DNA of 64,000 nt. Source: Brevifilum sp029548365. GTDB lineage: Bacteria; Chloroflexota; Anaerolineae; Anaerolineales; Anaerolineaceae. A program made the position numbers and the translations under genes. The notes beneath the pieces were generated by a model. That model was not told the DNA's origin and ran no database searches. It saw nothing but the letters and a program-made list of their open reading frames with translations. The DNA lies in NCBI GenBank assembly GCA_035376985.1, contig DAOSSA010000004.1, forward strand, positions 62,001 to 126,000, given 5' to 3'. Below, one piece after another: positions 7,851-16,968 of the stretch. Position 1 is the stretch's first letter; each line of letters begins with the position of its first letter.

Positions 7851-8417
7851 ATGACTGTCAAAATCGAAATCTTCACCAAGAATTTAGAACTGACCGAACG
7901 GCTTAATAATTACGTTGTAACGAAAGTTGAAAAGCTTGAGAAATTCCTGGAAGAGGTTGATGAAAGTCGGGTTGACCTTTCACACACCAAGACAGCCAGA
8001 AATGCCAATGATCGCTATGTTGCCCAAATTACGCTGCGAGGTAGGGGTTTTATCCTGCGCTCAGAGGAACGTTCAGACAGCATTTTTTCGGCGGTGGACG
8101 CGGCTTTGGACAAGATGCGCCGTCAAATCAGACGCTACAAAGGCAAACGACCTCGCGGTAGGGGTGATGGACAGACGATTGCTGCAGCTATAGAGATGCC
8201 TGTAGAAGAAGACTATGAAATTGATGAACAACCCATCATTGTCCGCCGGAAACGATTTATGCTGACCCCAATGGATGAACAAGAAGCGATTGAACAAATG
8301 AAACTTTTGGGGCATGAAAACTTCTTTGTCTTTTTCAACGCCAATACAAGTGAGTTCAATGTGCTGTACATGCGCCGTGATGGCAGTTACGGCATCATTA
8401 TTCCCGAAATTGGCTAA
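7851..8417 (+). CDS. hpf: Long-form ribosome hibernation-promoting factor
   Basis: This 188-residue protein has the amino-terminal S30AE/YfiA-like domain (about 1-100, beta-alpha-beta with basic helices) and the carboxy-terminal dimerisation domain (about 130-185). The latter includes RRKRFMLTPMDEQEAIEQM and the GHENFFVFFNANT segment. Long HPF binds the 30S subunit and joins two 70S ribosomes into inactive 100S dimers in stationary phase. GGAGG lies eight bases or so before the ATG. A terminator follows. Confidence 0.95.
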   Translation: MTVKIEIFTKNLELTERLNNYVVTKVEKLEKFLEEVDESRVDLSHTKTARNANDRYVAQITLRGRGFILRSEERSDSIFSAVDAALDKMRRQIRRYKGKRPRGRGDGQTIAAAIEMPVEEDYEIDEQPIIVRRKRFMLTPMDEQEAIEQMKLLGHENFFVFFNANTSEFNVLYMRRDGSYGIIIPEIG

Positions 8418-8436
8418 GCCCCGGTTGTTTTCAAAC

Positions 8437-8478
8437 AACGGCTTGCTCACAATGCTGTGAACAAGCCGTTTTTATTTT
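8437..8478 (+). terminator. Intrinsic terminator downstream of hpf
   Basis: AACGGCTTG pairs with CAAGCCGTT, with inner TCACA/TGTGA pairs, and a T-rich tract (TTTTTATTTT) follows. It closes the comF-hpf unit before folE. Confidence 0.85.
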
Positions 8479-8540
8479 CTACATTGATGAGATACAATTT
8501 CATATAAGAAAAAAAAGAAAAGAAACGTTGGAGGTTCAAA

Positions 8541-9179
8541 ATGAGTATTAATTGTAATGATCCACTGGTATTGTCTGCGGATTTATTTTGTGATGAACCG
8601 ATGGATGTTGATACCATCGAAGAAGCGGTTAAAAATATTCTGAGTGCGATTGGTGAGGATGTTGATCGTGAAGGGCTTGAAAAAACACCTCACCGGGTGG
8701 CAAACAGCTACAGTGAATTGTTGGCTGGCTACCGGCTGGATCCGCGTGAGTTAATTAATGATGCGATTTTCGATGTTGCCTATGACCAGATGGTGATTGT
8801 GCGCGACATTGAATATTACAGCATGTGCGAGCATCACATGTTGCCCTTTATGGGGAGGGCGCATGTGGCTTATATCCCTTCAGACAAAGTTATCGGGCTT
8901 TCAAAAATTCCCCGAATTGTTGATTTGTTCTCAAGAAGACTGCAAGTACAGGAGCGGATGACAACCCAGATTGCGGAGTACCTGGATGTGGTGCTCAAAC
9001 CCAAAGGTGTGGCTGTTGTGGTGGAAGGTCTGCATATGTGCATGATGCTGCGTGGTGTCAAAAAACATGACGCACGTATGACTACCTCAGCCATGTTGGG
9101 AGCTTTCAGAAAGGATATATCAACTCGAATGGAATTTTTGGATAATATCTCGCGGGGCGCAGAAAGGTTGCATTTCTAA
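8541..9179 (+). CDS. folE: GTP cyclohydrolase I
   Basis: The 212-residue enzyme converts GTP to 7,8-dihydroneopterin triphosphate, the first step of tetrahydrofolate synthesis. Zinc-binding and catalytic residues appear in YYSMCEHHMLPF (Cys, His, His) and in the second Cys region LHMCMMLRGVKK. The QVQERMT and carboxy-terminal TTSAMLGAF segments are conserved. GGAGG precedes the start by eight bases or so. It converges on folB and overlaps it by four bases, which puts two folate genes tail to tail. Confidence 0.97.
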   Translation: MSINCNDPLVLSADLFCDEPMDVDTIEEAVKNILSAIGEDVDREGLEKTPHRVANSYSELLAGYRLDPRELINDAIFDVAYDQMVIVRDIEYYSMCEHHMLPFMGRAHVAYIPSDKVIGLSKIPRIVDLFSRRLQVQERMTTQIAEYLDVVLKPKGVAVVVEGLHMCMMLRGVKKHDARMTTSAMLGAFRKDISTRMEFLDNISRGAERLHF

Positions 9180-9526
9180 CGAGATCGAGAAATTTCAACG
9201 CCTACAGATTCTGCTGCTGGGACGGCTTTGGGTTTTTCGACACGCAACCAGATCGAGGCAATGCGCTCATCGCAAAGAATTTCAGCAGCAAGGCCTTCGA
9301 TTAACGCTTCGATTGTCAGGTGGGGTTTGTCTTGAACAAATTTGGCAATCTTTTTCGCCAATGTCGAATAGTTGATCGTTTGTCGGATATCGTCGTCTCG
9401 AGCTGCTGACCTGATATCCGTTGAAACGACGGCGCTGATACAAATTTCTCGGGGAGTTTTTTGTTCATCAGAATGAATGCCGAGGAACCCGTCAACTTTG
9501 AGGTTTGAAATGAATATTTTGTCCAT
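9176..9526 (-). CDS. folB: Dihydroneopterin aldolase
   Basis: The 116-residue product matches the compact FolB fold, which splits dihydroneopterin into 6-hydroxymethyl-dihydropterin and glycolaldehyde. It begins with the typical DKIFISNLKVDGFLGIHSDE segment, in which the Tyr of many family members (GYHGV) is replaced by Leu-Gly-Ile. The central INYSTLAKKI and the TIEALIEGLAAEIL helix follow, then the VEKPKAVP strand. Gene order and overlap with folE support the pathway assignment. Confidence 0.92.
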   Translation of the reverse strand: MDKIFISNLKVDGFLGIHSDEQKTPREICISAVVSTDIRSAARDDDIRQTINYSTLAKKIAKFVQDKPHLTIEALIEGLAAEILCDERIASIWLRVEKPKAVPAAESVGVEISRSR

Positions 9527-9580
9527 TGATCCTTACTTTCTATGCACATTATTGTACCGAAAAATATGCTCCGAGGTGAG

Positions 9581-10990
9581 ATGAAAATCATCGTTTTTTC
9601 AATCAATCCAATTTTCCCGAATGTAGTCACAGGAGGGGCATCGAAGCACCTGTATCACATCACCCGTTCACTGGGCGAGGAAGGGCATGCGGTCAAAGTT
9701 CTGTGTGCCCAAAGCCAGGCGGACTCCACCAGCTTTGAATGGGCAAAAAATGTTCAGGTTTTTCCGATCCTGCCATTTCACCTCCCGTTTCCACAGCCGT
9801 ATGCAATCAGCGGTGCGGATTTGGCGCTGATCGTTGAGCGGGTTTCGCATTACTTGCAGACAGCGGATCGGTTTTACATCCACGATGGTGAGTTTTTGCT
9901 CCCGGATGTGTATGCGCACATTCCCACGGTGAGTTCGTTTCGCGACAATATCTATCCTGAATCCATCCTGGGGTCATTTATCGGTAAGGCGGATGATGTG
10001 ATTTGCATATCGCAATTTTCATCAGATGTCATTCGGGCGACATCAGGCCGTTTTTATCCAGGTTTGAGCGAGCGGATTCACCTGGTGAATAACGGGATTG
10101 ATTTTGATGTGTTCAAGCCGGTCCCCTTTGAGCGCCTGGCCCGACGATACCATGTGGATCCACAAAGGGAACTCATCCTGCTGCATCCCCACCGCCCCGA
10201 ACCGGGTAAAGGGCTGCCTGAAACGATCCAGGTGGTCGCTCGGCTGGTGCATCAGCATGGAATGCAACAGGTTAAGGTGTTGATCCCGGAGTGGATTGAA
10301 TCGATGGTTTCAGGCGGAGATGTGAGTTTTTACCAGCAGATGCTGCACTTGATGGACACGCTGGGGGTTCAAGACCACTGTGTGTTTATCCCGTGGATAC
10401 CCCAAGAGGAGATGCCGGCGCTCTACAGCCTGGGACGTGTGACCCTGTGCCTGGGCAATTTTGTGGAGACCTTCGGAAACGTGGCTTATGAGTCCCTGGC
10501 CTGTGGCACACCCAGCATCGTTGCCCGGGTGGGCGTCCATCGCACCTTATTGCCGGATCATTTGATAGACAAAGTCGATTATGGCGACATTGATGGCGCT
10601 GTGGATTGTGTCCTTTCAATTTTGGCAGGAGACGATGAAAAGCAGTCTGCATCGCTGACCTATTTGAAAAAACACCTCGATTATCAAAGCCAGGTAGACG
10701 CTTATCGAGAAATCATTACTCGGTGCCAAAAACGTGAACCGCTTCAATTTTCACCGCCCCAACCTGTACCGGGACAAAAATACTGCCTGGCGCCCTGGTG
10801 TTACCTGGCTGGAGAGCGTATTTACCATGATTTCCGGCGTGAATATATTTACGACCCGGATTTAGTCGCCATGCTGCGCGAGACGACCAGCTTTGATAGG
10901 GGAGACGCTGCACATCAATCTATCTCTGATCAAAACTGGCAAACATGGTTGGAAAAAACCCTGATTGTGCCGGTAGAATTAATAGAATGA
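9581..10990 (+). CDS. GT-B glycosyltransferase (family 4-like)
   Basis: The protein has about 469 residues from the ATG at 9581, which follows GAGGTGAG; an earlier in-frame ATG at 9542 lacks such a site. The amino-terminal domain starts MKIIVFSINPIFPNVVTGGASKHLYHITRSL, split here as the nucleotide-fold start and a GGASKHL acceptor loop. The carboxy-terminal Rossmann domain has HPHRPEPGKGL and the ETFGNVAYESLACGTPSIV donor-sugar segment, where the acidic ETF..E pair is diagnostic. A tail of about 90 residues, rich in Trp and Tyr, follows. The acceptor is unknown. The short-chain reductase gene 22 bases downstream is probably cotranscribed. Confidence 0.85.
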   Translation: MKIIVFSINPIFPNVVTGGASKHLYHITRSLGEEGHAVKVLCAQSQADSTSFEWAKNVQVFPILPFHLPFPQPYAISGADLALIVERVSHYLQTADRFYIHDGEFLLPDVYAHIPTVSSFRDNIYPESILGSFIGKADDVICISQFSSDVIRATSGRFYPGLSERIHLVNNGIDFDVFKPVPFERLARRYHVDPQRELILLHPHRPEPGKGLPETIQVVARLVHQHGMQQVKVLIPEWIESMVSGGDVSFYQQMLHLMDTLGVQDHCVFIPWIPQEEMPALYSLGRVTLCLGNFVETFGNVAYESLACGTPSIVARVGVHRTLLPDHLIDKVDYGDIDGAVDCVLSILAGDDEKQSASLTYLKKHLDYQSQVDAYREIITRCQKREPLQFSPPQPVPGQKYCLAPWCYLAGERIYHDFRREYIYDPDLVAMLRETTSFDRGDAAHQSISDQNWQTWLEKTLIVPVELIE

Positions 10991-11012
10991 GAGCATTGAA
11001 AGGAAAAGTGAG

Positions 11013-11720
11013 ATGTTAGATTTAGCAGATCAGGTTGTGGTTGTCACCGGGGCAGCGGGCAATTTGGGGCAGGCTGTCGTGGCTTTGTTCCTGAAAGCAG
11101 GGTGTCGGGTGGTTGCCCTGGATCATCGCCAAGGGCGATTGGATGCAATTTTTCCACAGACGGACGAAAAACTACACTTTTTTGAAGGAGTGGACAGCGC
11201 CGATCGTGAGGCCATGCTTGCAGTTGCCAGGGAAATCGTTTCCGAGGTTGGACCTGTGGATGTGCTGGTCAATACAGTGGGCGGTTTCACCATGGGTCAA
11301 CGGGTTGATGAGATTACCTCAGATGCCTGGGAGCACATGATGAACCTGAATGTGCACGCTTTTCTAAATGCTGCAGGGGCGTTTGTGCCCGGGATGGTGT
11401 CAGCGGGAAGCGGGAAAATTGTGACCATTGGAGCGGGAGCTGCGCTCAAGGGCGGCGCGAGGATGGGCGCGTATTCTGCGGCGAAAAGCGCCCTATTGCG
11501 ATTAACCGAGAGCCTGGCAGCAGAATTGAAAACGAGCCATATCCAGGTCAATTGTGTTTTACCGGGAACAATTGACACCCCACAAAACCGCCAGGCGATG
11601 CCCGATGCGAATTTTGAGCGATGGGTAAAACCTGAGCAGGTTGCCCATGCGATCTTGTTTTTGTCATCGTCTGCGGCAGATGCAATTACAGGTGCTGCAA
11701 TTCCTGTATCTGGCGGCTGA
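11013..11720 (+). CDS. Short-chain dehydrogenase/reductase
   Basis: A 235-residue NAD(P)-dependent oxidoreductase with the glycine-rich cofactor motif VTGAAGNLGQAV near the amino terminus. It has a NTVGG segment in place of NNAG, and the catalytic Tyr and Lys in YSAAKSAL. The end VSGG is typical of the classical subfamily (FabG-like). Its stop is six bases from the stop of the convergent reductase gene. The substrate is not evident. The folate genes on both sides make a pterin substrate possible, but the TGxxxRxG pterin signature seen in the next gene is absent here. Confidence 0.85.
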   Translation: MLDLADQVVVVTGAAGNLGQAVVALFLKAGCRVVALDHRQGRLDAIFPQTDEKLHFFEGVDSADREAMLAVAREIVSEVGPVDVLVNTVGGFTMGQRVDEITSDAWEHMMNLNVHAFLNAAGAFVPGMVSAGSGKIVTIGAGAALKGGARMGAYSAAKSALLRLTESLAAELKTSHIQVNCVLPGTIDTPQNRQAMPDANFERWVKPEQVAHAILFLSSSAADAITGAAIPVSGG

Positions 11721-11725
11721 ATAAT

Positions 11726-12457
11726 TTATAAATATTGACCGCCATCAACGCGCAGGAACGCCCCGGTGGTGAAATCACTCTTTATCAAATGAAGGGCATT
11801 TTGCACAGCGATTTCGGGGCTTCCCGTGCGTTTGAGCGGGATGTTTTGTTGTGCATAGGCTTGCAGGTCGATATGTTCTTTGCCAGCTAAAGGCAGCATG
11901 ATGCCCAGGCCCAGTGCATTGACGGTGATATCAGGCGCCAGTTCAGCGGCAAACATACGGGTCAATTCGACCAGGGCAATTTTTGTCAACCGGTAAGCAA
12001 AATGCGAAGGTTGCGGTTTACGAATTTGGGCGTCCGCAATGTTCAGAACTCTTCCCTGCCGTGTTTTTGGGAGCTGATTGGCAAAGGCCTGAATAAGCAG
12101 GAATGGGGTTTGTAAATTGATGCGAAATTGAGTTTCCCAGGTGTGTAAATCTGTCTCCAGTCCAGTACTTTTTAGATAAATCGCCGCGTTGTTGATGAGG
12201 ATGTCCACGCATTGGAAATACTTGAGGGCTTGTGGGAACAGGACCTGGGTGGCGGAAAGATCGGAAAAATCCGCCTTCAGTGCGACAGCCCTCACCCCGA
12301 GATCCTGGGCGATTTGAACGGTTTCTTCTGCTGGAGCGGCTGATCGGTTGTAATGGACTACCAGATTCACGCCTTCCCGGGCTAACGCCAGAGCAAATGC
12401 GCGCCCCAGCCTGATCCCGCCGCCAGTTACCAGCGCTGTTTTACCTTTCAATTCCAT
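11726..12457 (-). CDS. Pteridine reductase-like short-chain reductase (FolM/PTR1-like)
   Basis: The 243-residue protein has the cofactor motif TGGGIRLG, which fits the TGxxxRxG signature that separates pteridine and dihydromonapterin reductases from other short-chain reductases. It also has NNAAIY, the catalytic pair in YRLTKIAL, and an end of VDGGQYL. Such enzymes reduce dihydrofolate or dihydromonapterin with NADPH. The start overlaps the end of the Lgt-FolK fusion gene by 17 bases, so translation is likely coupled. FolE and FolB are encoded about 2.5 kb away. The pterin role is supported by motif and context but not proven. Confidence 0.82.
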   Translation of the reverse strand: MELKGKTALVTGGGIRLGRAFALALAREGVNLVVHYNRSAAPAEETVQIAQDLGVRAVALKADFSDLSATQVLFPQALKYFQCVDILINNAAIYLKSTGLETDLHTWETQFRINLQTPFLLIQAFANQLPKTRQGRVLNIADAQIRKPQPSHFAYRLTKIALVELTRMFAAELAPDITVNALGLGIMLPLAGKEHIDLQAYAQQNIPLKRTGSPEIAVQNALHLIKSDFTTGAFLRVDGGQYL

Positions 12458-13697
12458 TTTCCACCTCGTTAATTCGTGTAGCTTTAGCCTGATCGGTTAT
12501 TTTCTCCAGGATTTCCTGGATGGAAACACCGGTGGCGGGGTGACGAAAGCCAGGTAACATCTCCGCCAGCGGCATGGCAAGATAACGATATTTTAACATA
12601 TCCGGGCTGGGAATGTGATGATGGGCTGCCTTAAAAACACAGTCTCCATATGTCAAAATGTCCAGATCGAGGGCGACCTGAACTTTTTCGCCAGTCTCTC
12701 TGCCGAGTTGCTTTTCGATGGCTTTAAGGCGTGCATCCAGCACTGGATAGGGCAGATTGGTTTCTATTTCAAGAACCTTGTTGTGGAAGGGGTTGACTTC
12801 CGGACGACGATGTACATCCTCTGTGAGGTAAGCCCCTGATTTTCGGCGAATGCGAAATTGGTCTGCAAGCAAATCTTCTGCTTGTGAAAAATTCGATTGA
12901 GGGTCGATGTTTGAGCCCATGCTGATGATCACACCGATTTTTCTTTTCCGGGGAAACGCGCGCACGTAAAGAAGTGCCATTGCACACAGCAGCGAGCCAA
13001 AGGCGATTAACTGGTAGAAATCAAATTGACCCAGCAGAAATTTCTCTGCGTTGAAAGCCCGTGTAAACAAGGTGATTACTGCGATGCCGGCAATTGCAGC
13101 GCTGAACAGGACCCCGTTGTGCATGAATCCGGTTGTCTTCAGCCACCTGGTGCGAATCAGCAGGGCTAGCGTTAAAACTGCTCCGAGGATGAAGCCGTAT
13201 AACTGAACCGGATGCCTGGTGGCATTCCACAAAGAAATACCCCATGGCATCTGTGTTGGGATTCCATACGCGCTTCCATTGGCAAAGTTCGCCAGATGGA
13301 TGCCCATAAAAATTAACAGGCAGAAGGGGGTTAGCGCGTCCAAAGTGGGCCAGAGCGGCAGGTGTTTTCTTTGCGCCAGGATGATGAGCGTCAATATACC
13401 GACCAAGATGCCAAAGCTGGCATCCAGCATCGAGGGGGATAACGAGAACAGGCTGAGAGGATTAATGGTCATTATCGATGGGTTTTTAAGCATGAACCCA
13501 AGCCGGGCGCCTAGGATGCCTGCGATCAACCCGATCAGGATACCATTTTCGATGGCTTCGGTGTGGGTGCCAATGTTTGTTGAAAATTTTCCTGTCAGGA
13601 AAGAGCCGATGAAAAAACTCAGCAAGAGAATGAAGCTCGCAGCCTGGATGGCGAGGGGGCCAATGTTGATAATCGGAAACATAGTTTTAGTCCTCAC
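12441..13697 (-). CDS. Fusion: Lgt-like membrane domain plus HPPK (FolK)-like domain
   Basis: The 418-residue protein has two parts. Residues 1-245 contain about seven membrane segments with prolipoprotein diacylglyceryl transferase hallmarks: GARLG (63-67), ANFANGSAYGIPT (136-148), PWG and HPVQLY (162-167). By eye, the essential Arg of the Lgt GRxGNFxN motif is His134 and the conserved Glu is Ser142, so lipoprotein lipidation activity is doubtful. Residues 255-405 resemble 6-hydroxymethyl-dihydropterin pyrophosphokinase: GSN (261-263), NPFHNKV and the magnesium-binding DLD (344-346). The Arg that normally precedes DLD by three positions (R92 in E. coli FolK) aligns with Val341. The gene overlaps a thioredoxin gene upstream and the pteridine reductase-like gene downstream, forming one operon. 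The sequence runs through the junction in one frame. Confidence 0.85.
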   Translation of the reverse strand: MRTKTMFPIINIGPLAIQAASFILLLSFFIGSFLTGKFSTNIGTHTEAIENGILIGLIAGILGARLGFMLKNPSIMTINPLSLFSLSPSMLDASFGILVGILTLIILAQRKHLPLWPTLDALTPFCLLIFMGIHLANFANGSAYGIPTQMPWGISLWNATRHPVQLYGFILGAVLTLALLIRTRWLKTTGFMHNGVLFSAAIAGIAVITLFTRAFNAEKFLLGQFDFYQLIAFGSLLCAMALLYVRAFPRKRKIGVIISMGSNIDPQSNFSQAEDLLADQFRIRRKSGAYLTEDVHRRPEVNPFHNKVLEIETNLPYPVLDARLKAIEKQLGRETGEKVQVALDLDILTYGDCVFKAAHHHIPSPDMLKYRYLAMPLAEMLPGFRHPATGVSIQEILEKITDQAKATRINEVENGIER

Positions 13698-14244
13698 CCT
13701 GCGTGAACAGCGATTCCAGGCGGACGCGCAATAATCCCTCAGTGAGCCCTGAACCTATGATTACGTCTGATATGTTTCCATCAGGATTAACCAGGATTGA
13801 GGTTGGAACAGCTCGCATTTGGTATGCATTGGCGACAGCTCCATCCGGGTCTAATAACATGGTGAAGGTATACGCCTGGGATTGGAAATAGGCTTTGGCT
13901 TCAGAAAGGTTGTCTTGATTTGTGGTGTTGACTGCTAAAATTGCAAAGCCCTGTGGGGCGTAATCCCGGTAGACCGCCTCTAACCCCGGCAGGGTAGACT
14001 TGCACACCGAGCACCACGAAGCCCAAAATATGATTAATACCGGAGCACCCTGGTAATTCGCCAATGTATGGATATCGCCCTGAGGAGTGGTCAGGTTGAA
14101 AGGTGGTGCAAAGAACCCCCTGTGTGGCGCAGTTTGGAGCCCATCAGCGTGTACGATAGGGAAAAAGACCGGTGTGAAGATGATCCATGCCAGGCTGAAG
14201 AGAGTAATTGTGATCGCGATAGAAATAAATAGTTTCTTGTTCAC
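13687..14244 (-). CDS. Membrane-anchored TlpA/ResA-like thioredoxin
   Basis: From the GTG at 14244, behind AAGGA, the product is 185 residues; the longer in-frame ATG at 14310 adds 22 residues with no ribosome-binding site. One amino-terminal hydrophobic helix anchors the protein, with the domain outside the membrane. The redox motif is WASWCSVCK, and the cis-Pro segment is AVPTSILVNPDG. Such proteins reduce disulfides or deliver reducing power for cytochrome c maturation or secreted proteins. It overlaps the Lgt-FolK fusion gene by 11 bases. A thioredoxin next to an Lgt-like membrane protein hints at envelope work, but the partner is unknown. Confidence 0.88.
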   Translation of the reverse strand: MNKKLFISIAITITLFSLAWIIFTPVFFPIVHADGLQTAPHRGFFAPPFNLTTPQGDIHTLANYQGAPVLIIFWASWCSVCKSTLPGLEAVYRDYAPQGFAILAVNTTNQDNLSEAKAYFQSQAYTFTMLLDPDGAVANAYQMRAVPTSILVNPDGNISDVIIGSGLTEGLLRVRLESLFTQGED

Positions 14245-14455
14245 AGATTCCTTACGGTCAATCAGAGCTAATAAATAATAGCAGAGTGACTTAAACTGAT
14301 GAATCAGCACCTGTTTTTTGATGGTTACAACATGAATATTACCCCAATTCGCCGCTAACCTGTAGGCTGATTAAGCGTCAACCTGATCGAGAGGTAGGGT
14401 AATGAAGGTGAACATGGTAAAATAAACCAATGGAATTTGGAAAGGATATTTTATA

Positions 14456-16456
14456 ATGAGTCATAAAGCAGTCGTCGAAAAAGCAATAAATACGATTAAG
14501 TTTTTATCGGTTGATGGAATTCAAACCGCCAAATCAGGACATCCTGGTTTACCGATGGGGACAGCGGGTATTGGGTATGCTGTTTTCATGCATTGTTTGA
14601 AGTTCAACCCTAAAAATCCCGCCTGGTTCAATCGTGATCGGTTCATACTTTCGGGCGGCCATGGTTCGATGCTGGTGTACAGCTTATTGCACCTGACCGG
14701 GTACGAACTACCCTTGGAGGAACTGAAGAATTTCAGGCAATGGGGTAGCATCACCCCGGGTCACCCGGAATATGGAATGACACCGGGTGTTGAGGTGACC
14801 ACCGGCCCGCTCGGGCAGGGTTTTGCCAACGGCGTCGGTATGGCGATTGCCGAGGCGCACCTGGCGGCAGAATTTAACCGCCCTGGTTACAAGATGGTTG
14901 ACCATCATGTGTATGCTATCGTAACCGATGGTGATTTAATGGAAGGGGTTGCTTCTGAAAGCGCTTCGCTGGCTGGGCACCTTAAACTGGGTAAGTTGAT
15001 CTATTTTTATGATGACAACCGCATCTCGATCGATGGCTCTACCGATTTGGCTTTTACCGAAGACCGCGCAAAACGGTTTGAAGCTTATGGCTGGCACGTA
15101 TCTCATGTGAATGATTCTTTTGATATTGACGCACTGGTACAAGCGGTGGAAGCGGCTAAAGCTGAAACCAGGCCTTCGCTGATCATTGTGCGCACCAAAA
15201 TTGGGCAGGGCTTGCCAACCGTAGAGGGAACTGCAGGCGCCCACGGCAACCCACCCGGGTGGGATGAGATTGATCAGGCCAAACAAAACGTTGGATGGCC
15301 AACCGAGCCGAGGTTTTTTATCCCCGATGATGTTCGGGACCACTTCCAGTCCAAGATTATCGAAGGTCGGGGACTGGAAACAACCTGGGAGGAGCAATTT
15401 GCGCAATACCATCTCGCCTATCCTGAGCTGGCAGTCGAGTTACGCCGGCGTATCGCGGGGATATTGCCAGATGATTGGGAAGATGCACTCCCGAGCTTTG
15501 AGCCAAACGAAAAGGGCATGGCAACGCGTTCTGCTTCAGGCAAGGTGATTAACGCTCTGGCGGGTGTGCTGCCGGAATTAATGGGCGGATCAGCTGACCT
15601 GGCGCCTTCAAACATGACCTGGATTGACGGCGAGCGGGATTTCCAGGCTGAGTACCCTGAGGGGCGAAATATCCATTTCGGTGTGCGGGAGCATGGTATG
15701 GGCGCGATTGTTAACGGAATGGCAGTGCATGGTGGGCTTCTGCCCTATGGTGGCACGTTCCTGGTCTTTGCCGATTATATGCGGGGTGCGATCCGGTTAT
15801 CCGCTTTGTCGGCGTATCACTCGATCTGGGTATTAACACACGATTCGATTGGTGTGGGCGAAGACGGTCCCACGCATCAACCTGTAGAGCATCTCACCAG
15901 TTTGCGCTTGATTCCGGGTTTGACCACAATCCGACCTTCAGATGCCAACGAAACAGCGCAGGCCTGGCGCTTTGCGATCCAGCACAAGGGGCCTGTTGCC
16001 CTGGTGCTGACGCGACAAAATACCGCCACCATCGACCGTCAGCTTTACACTGATGCAGAAGAATTGAGCAAAGGAGCGTATGTATTGGCGGATTTTGGAG
16101 GTGAAATCCCCGAACTGATCCTGATGGCATCCGGTTCAGAAGTTAATCTGATTCTTAAAGCCGCCGATAAGCTGGCAGCAGAGGGTTTGAGCGTGCGGGT
16201 AATATCCTTCCCATCCTGGGAGCTGTTTGAAAAACAGGATCAGGACTACAGGGACCGTGTTATCCCGCCGTTTGTGAAGAAACGCCTGGCGGTCGAGGCT
16301 GGCACGACTCTGGGCTGGGAGCGCTGGGTTGGTGATGAAGGGCTGGTGATTGGTATTGATCAATTTGGTGCTTCAGCGCCTTTACCGGTTGTGATGGAAA
16401 AATACGGTCTGTCCGTCGCCAACATCACAAAGACAGCGTTGAAATTGTGCCAGTAA
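14456..16456 (+). CDS. tkt: Transketolase
   Basis: The 666-residue thiamine-diphosphate enzyme exchanges two-carbon units between sugar phosphates. Visible motifs are SGHPGLPMGTA, the catalytic HPEYG..GVEVTTGPLGQG region, and the cofactor-binding VTDGDLMEGVASE...DDN. The second domain has GVREHGMGAI and the DSIGVGEDGPTHQP loop. Length matches the family. AAAGGA lies upstream of the start. It heads an operon with rpiB and the tal-pgi fusion, which together provide the non-oxidative pentose phosphate branch and its link to glycolysis. Confidence 0.98.
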   Translation: MSHKAVVEKAINTIKFLSVDGIQTAKSGHPGLPMGTAGIGYAVFMHCLKFNPKNPAWFNRDRFILSGGHGSMLVYSLLHLTGYELPLEELKNFRQWGSITPGHPEYGMTPGVEVTTGPLGQGFANGVGMAIAEAHLAAEFNRPGYKMVDHHVYAIVTDGDLMEGVASESASLAGHLKLGKLIYFYDDNRISIDGSTDLAFTEDRAKRFEAYGWHVSHVNDSFDIDALVQAVEAAKAETRPSLIIVRTKIGQGLPTVEGTAGAHGNPPGWDEIDQAKQNVGWPTEPRFFIPDDVRDHFQSKIIEGRGLETTWEEQFAQYHLAYPELAVELRRRIAGILPDDWEDALPSFEPNEKGMATRSASGKVINALAGVLPELMGGSADLAPSNMTWIDGERDFQAEYPEGRNIHFGVREHGMGAIVNGMAVHGGLLPYGGTFLVFADYMRGAIRLSALSAYHSIWVLTHDSIGVGEDGPTHQPVEHLTSLRLIPGLTTIRPSDANETAQAWRFAIQHKGPVALVLTRQNTATIDRQLYTDAEELSKGAYVLADFGGEIPELILMASGSEVNLILKAADKLAAEGLSVRVISFPSWELFEKQDQDYRDRVIPPFVKKRLAVEAGTTLGWERWVGDEGLVIGIDQFGASAPLPVVMEKYGLSVANITKTALKLCQ

Positions 16457-16506
16457 AAATTTCTATTTAAAAGCCGAATCCGGAAAGATGACAGGAGAGC
16501 GTTCAA

Positions 16507-16968
16507 ATGAAAATCGCTGTTGCTGCTGACCATGCGGGCTACCCGCTTAAAGACACTATCATTGAGGTTGTGCGAACCTGCGGTCATATCCCGATTGATT
16601 TGGGAACAAATTCGACAGAAAGCGTGGACTATCCCGATTATGCTGAAAAGGCTGGAAACGCGCTTGTCGACGGCACTGCAGACCGGGCGATTGTGATCTG
16701 CGGTTCCGGCGTGGGGGCGTGTATTGCCGGGAACAAGATCGTTGGTGTGTATGCCTGTTTATGCCATGATACCTATTCTGCTTCCCAGGGCGTAGAACAT
16801 GATCAAATGAACATGTTGTGTTTGGGCGCAAGGATTGTCGGCTCTGAACTCGCCAAGCAAATTGTTGTAGCTTTCCTGGGCGCCAGTCCGTCGGATGATG
16901 CCCGCCACCTGCGCAGGGTAGGAAAGATCAAGCTGATTGAAAAACGGCAATTGTCTGGAGAAGTATAA
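16507..16968 (+). CDS. rpiB: Ribose-5-phosphate isomerase B
   Basis: The 153-residue enzyme interconverts ribose 5-phosphate and ribulose 5-phosphate. The signature AADHAGYPLKD opens the protein, ICGSGVGACIAGNK holds the catalytic Cys and anion hole, and ARHLRRVGKI is near the end. LacA/LacB (galactose 6-phosphate isomerase) share the fold, but the position between tkt and tal-pgi favours the ribose enzyme. AGGAGAG precedes the start. Its stop codon abuts the start of the next gene. Confidence 0.95.
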   Translation: MKIAVAADHAGYPLKDTIIEVVRTCGHIPIDLGTNSTESVDYPDYAEKAGNALVDGTADRAIVICGSGVGACIAGNKIVGVYACLCHDTYSASQGVEHDQMNMLCLGARIVGSELAKQIVVAFLGASPSDDARHLRRVGKIKLIEKRQLSGEV

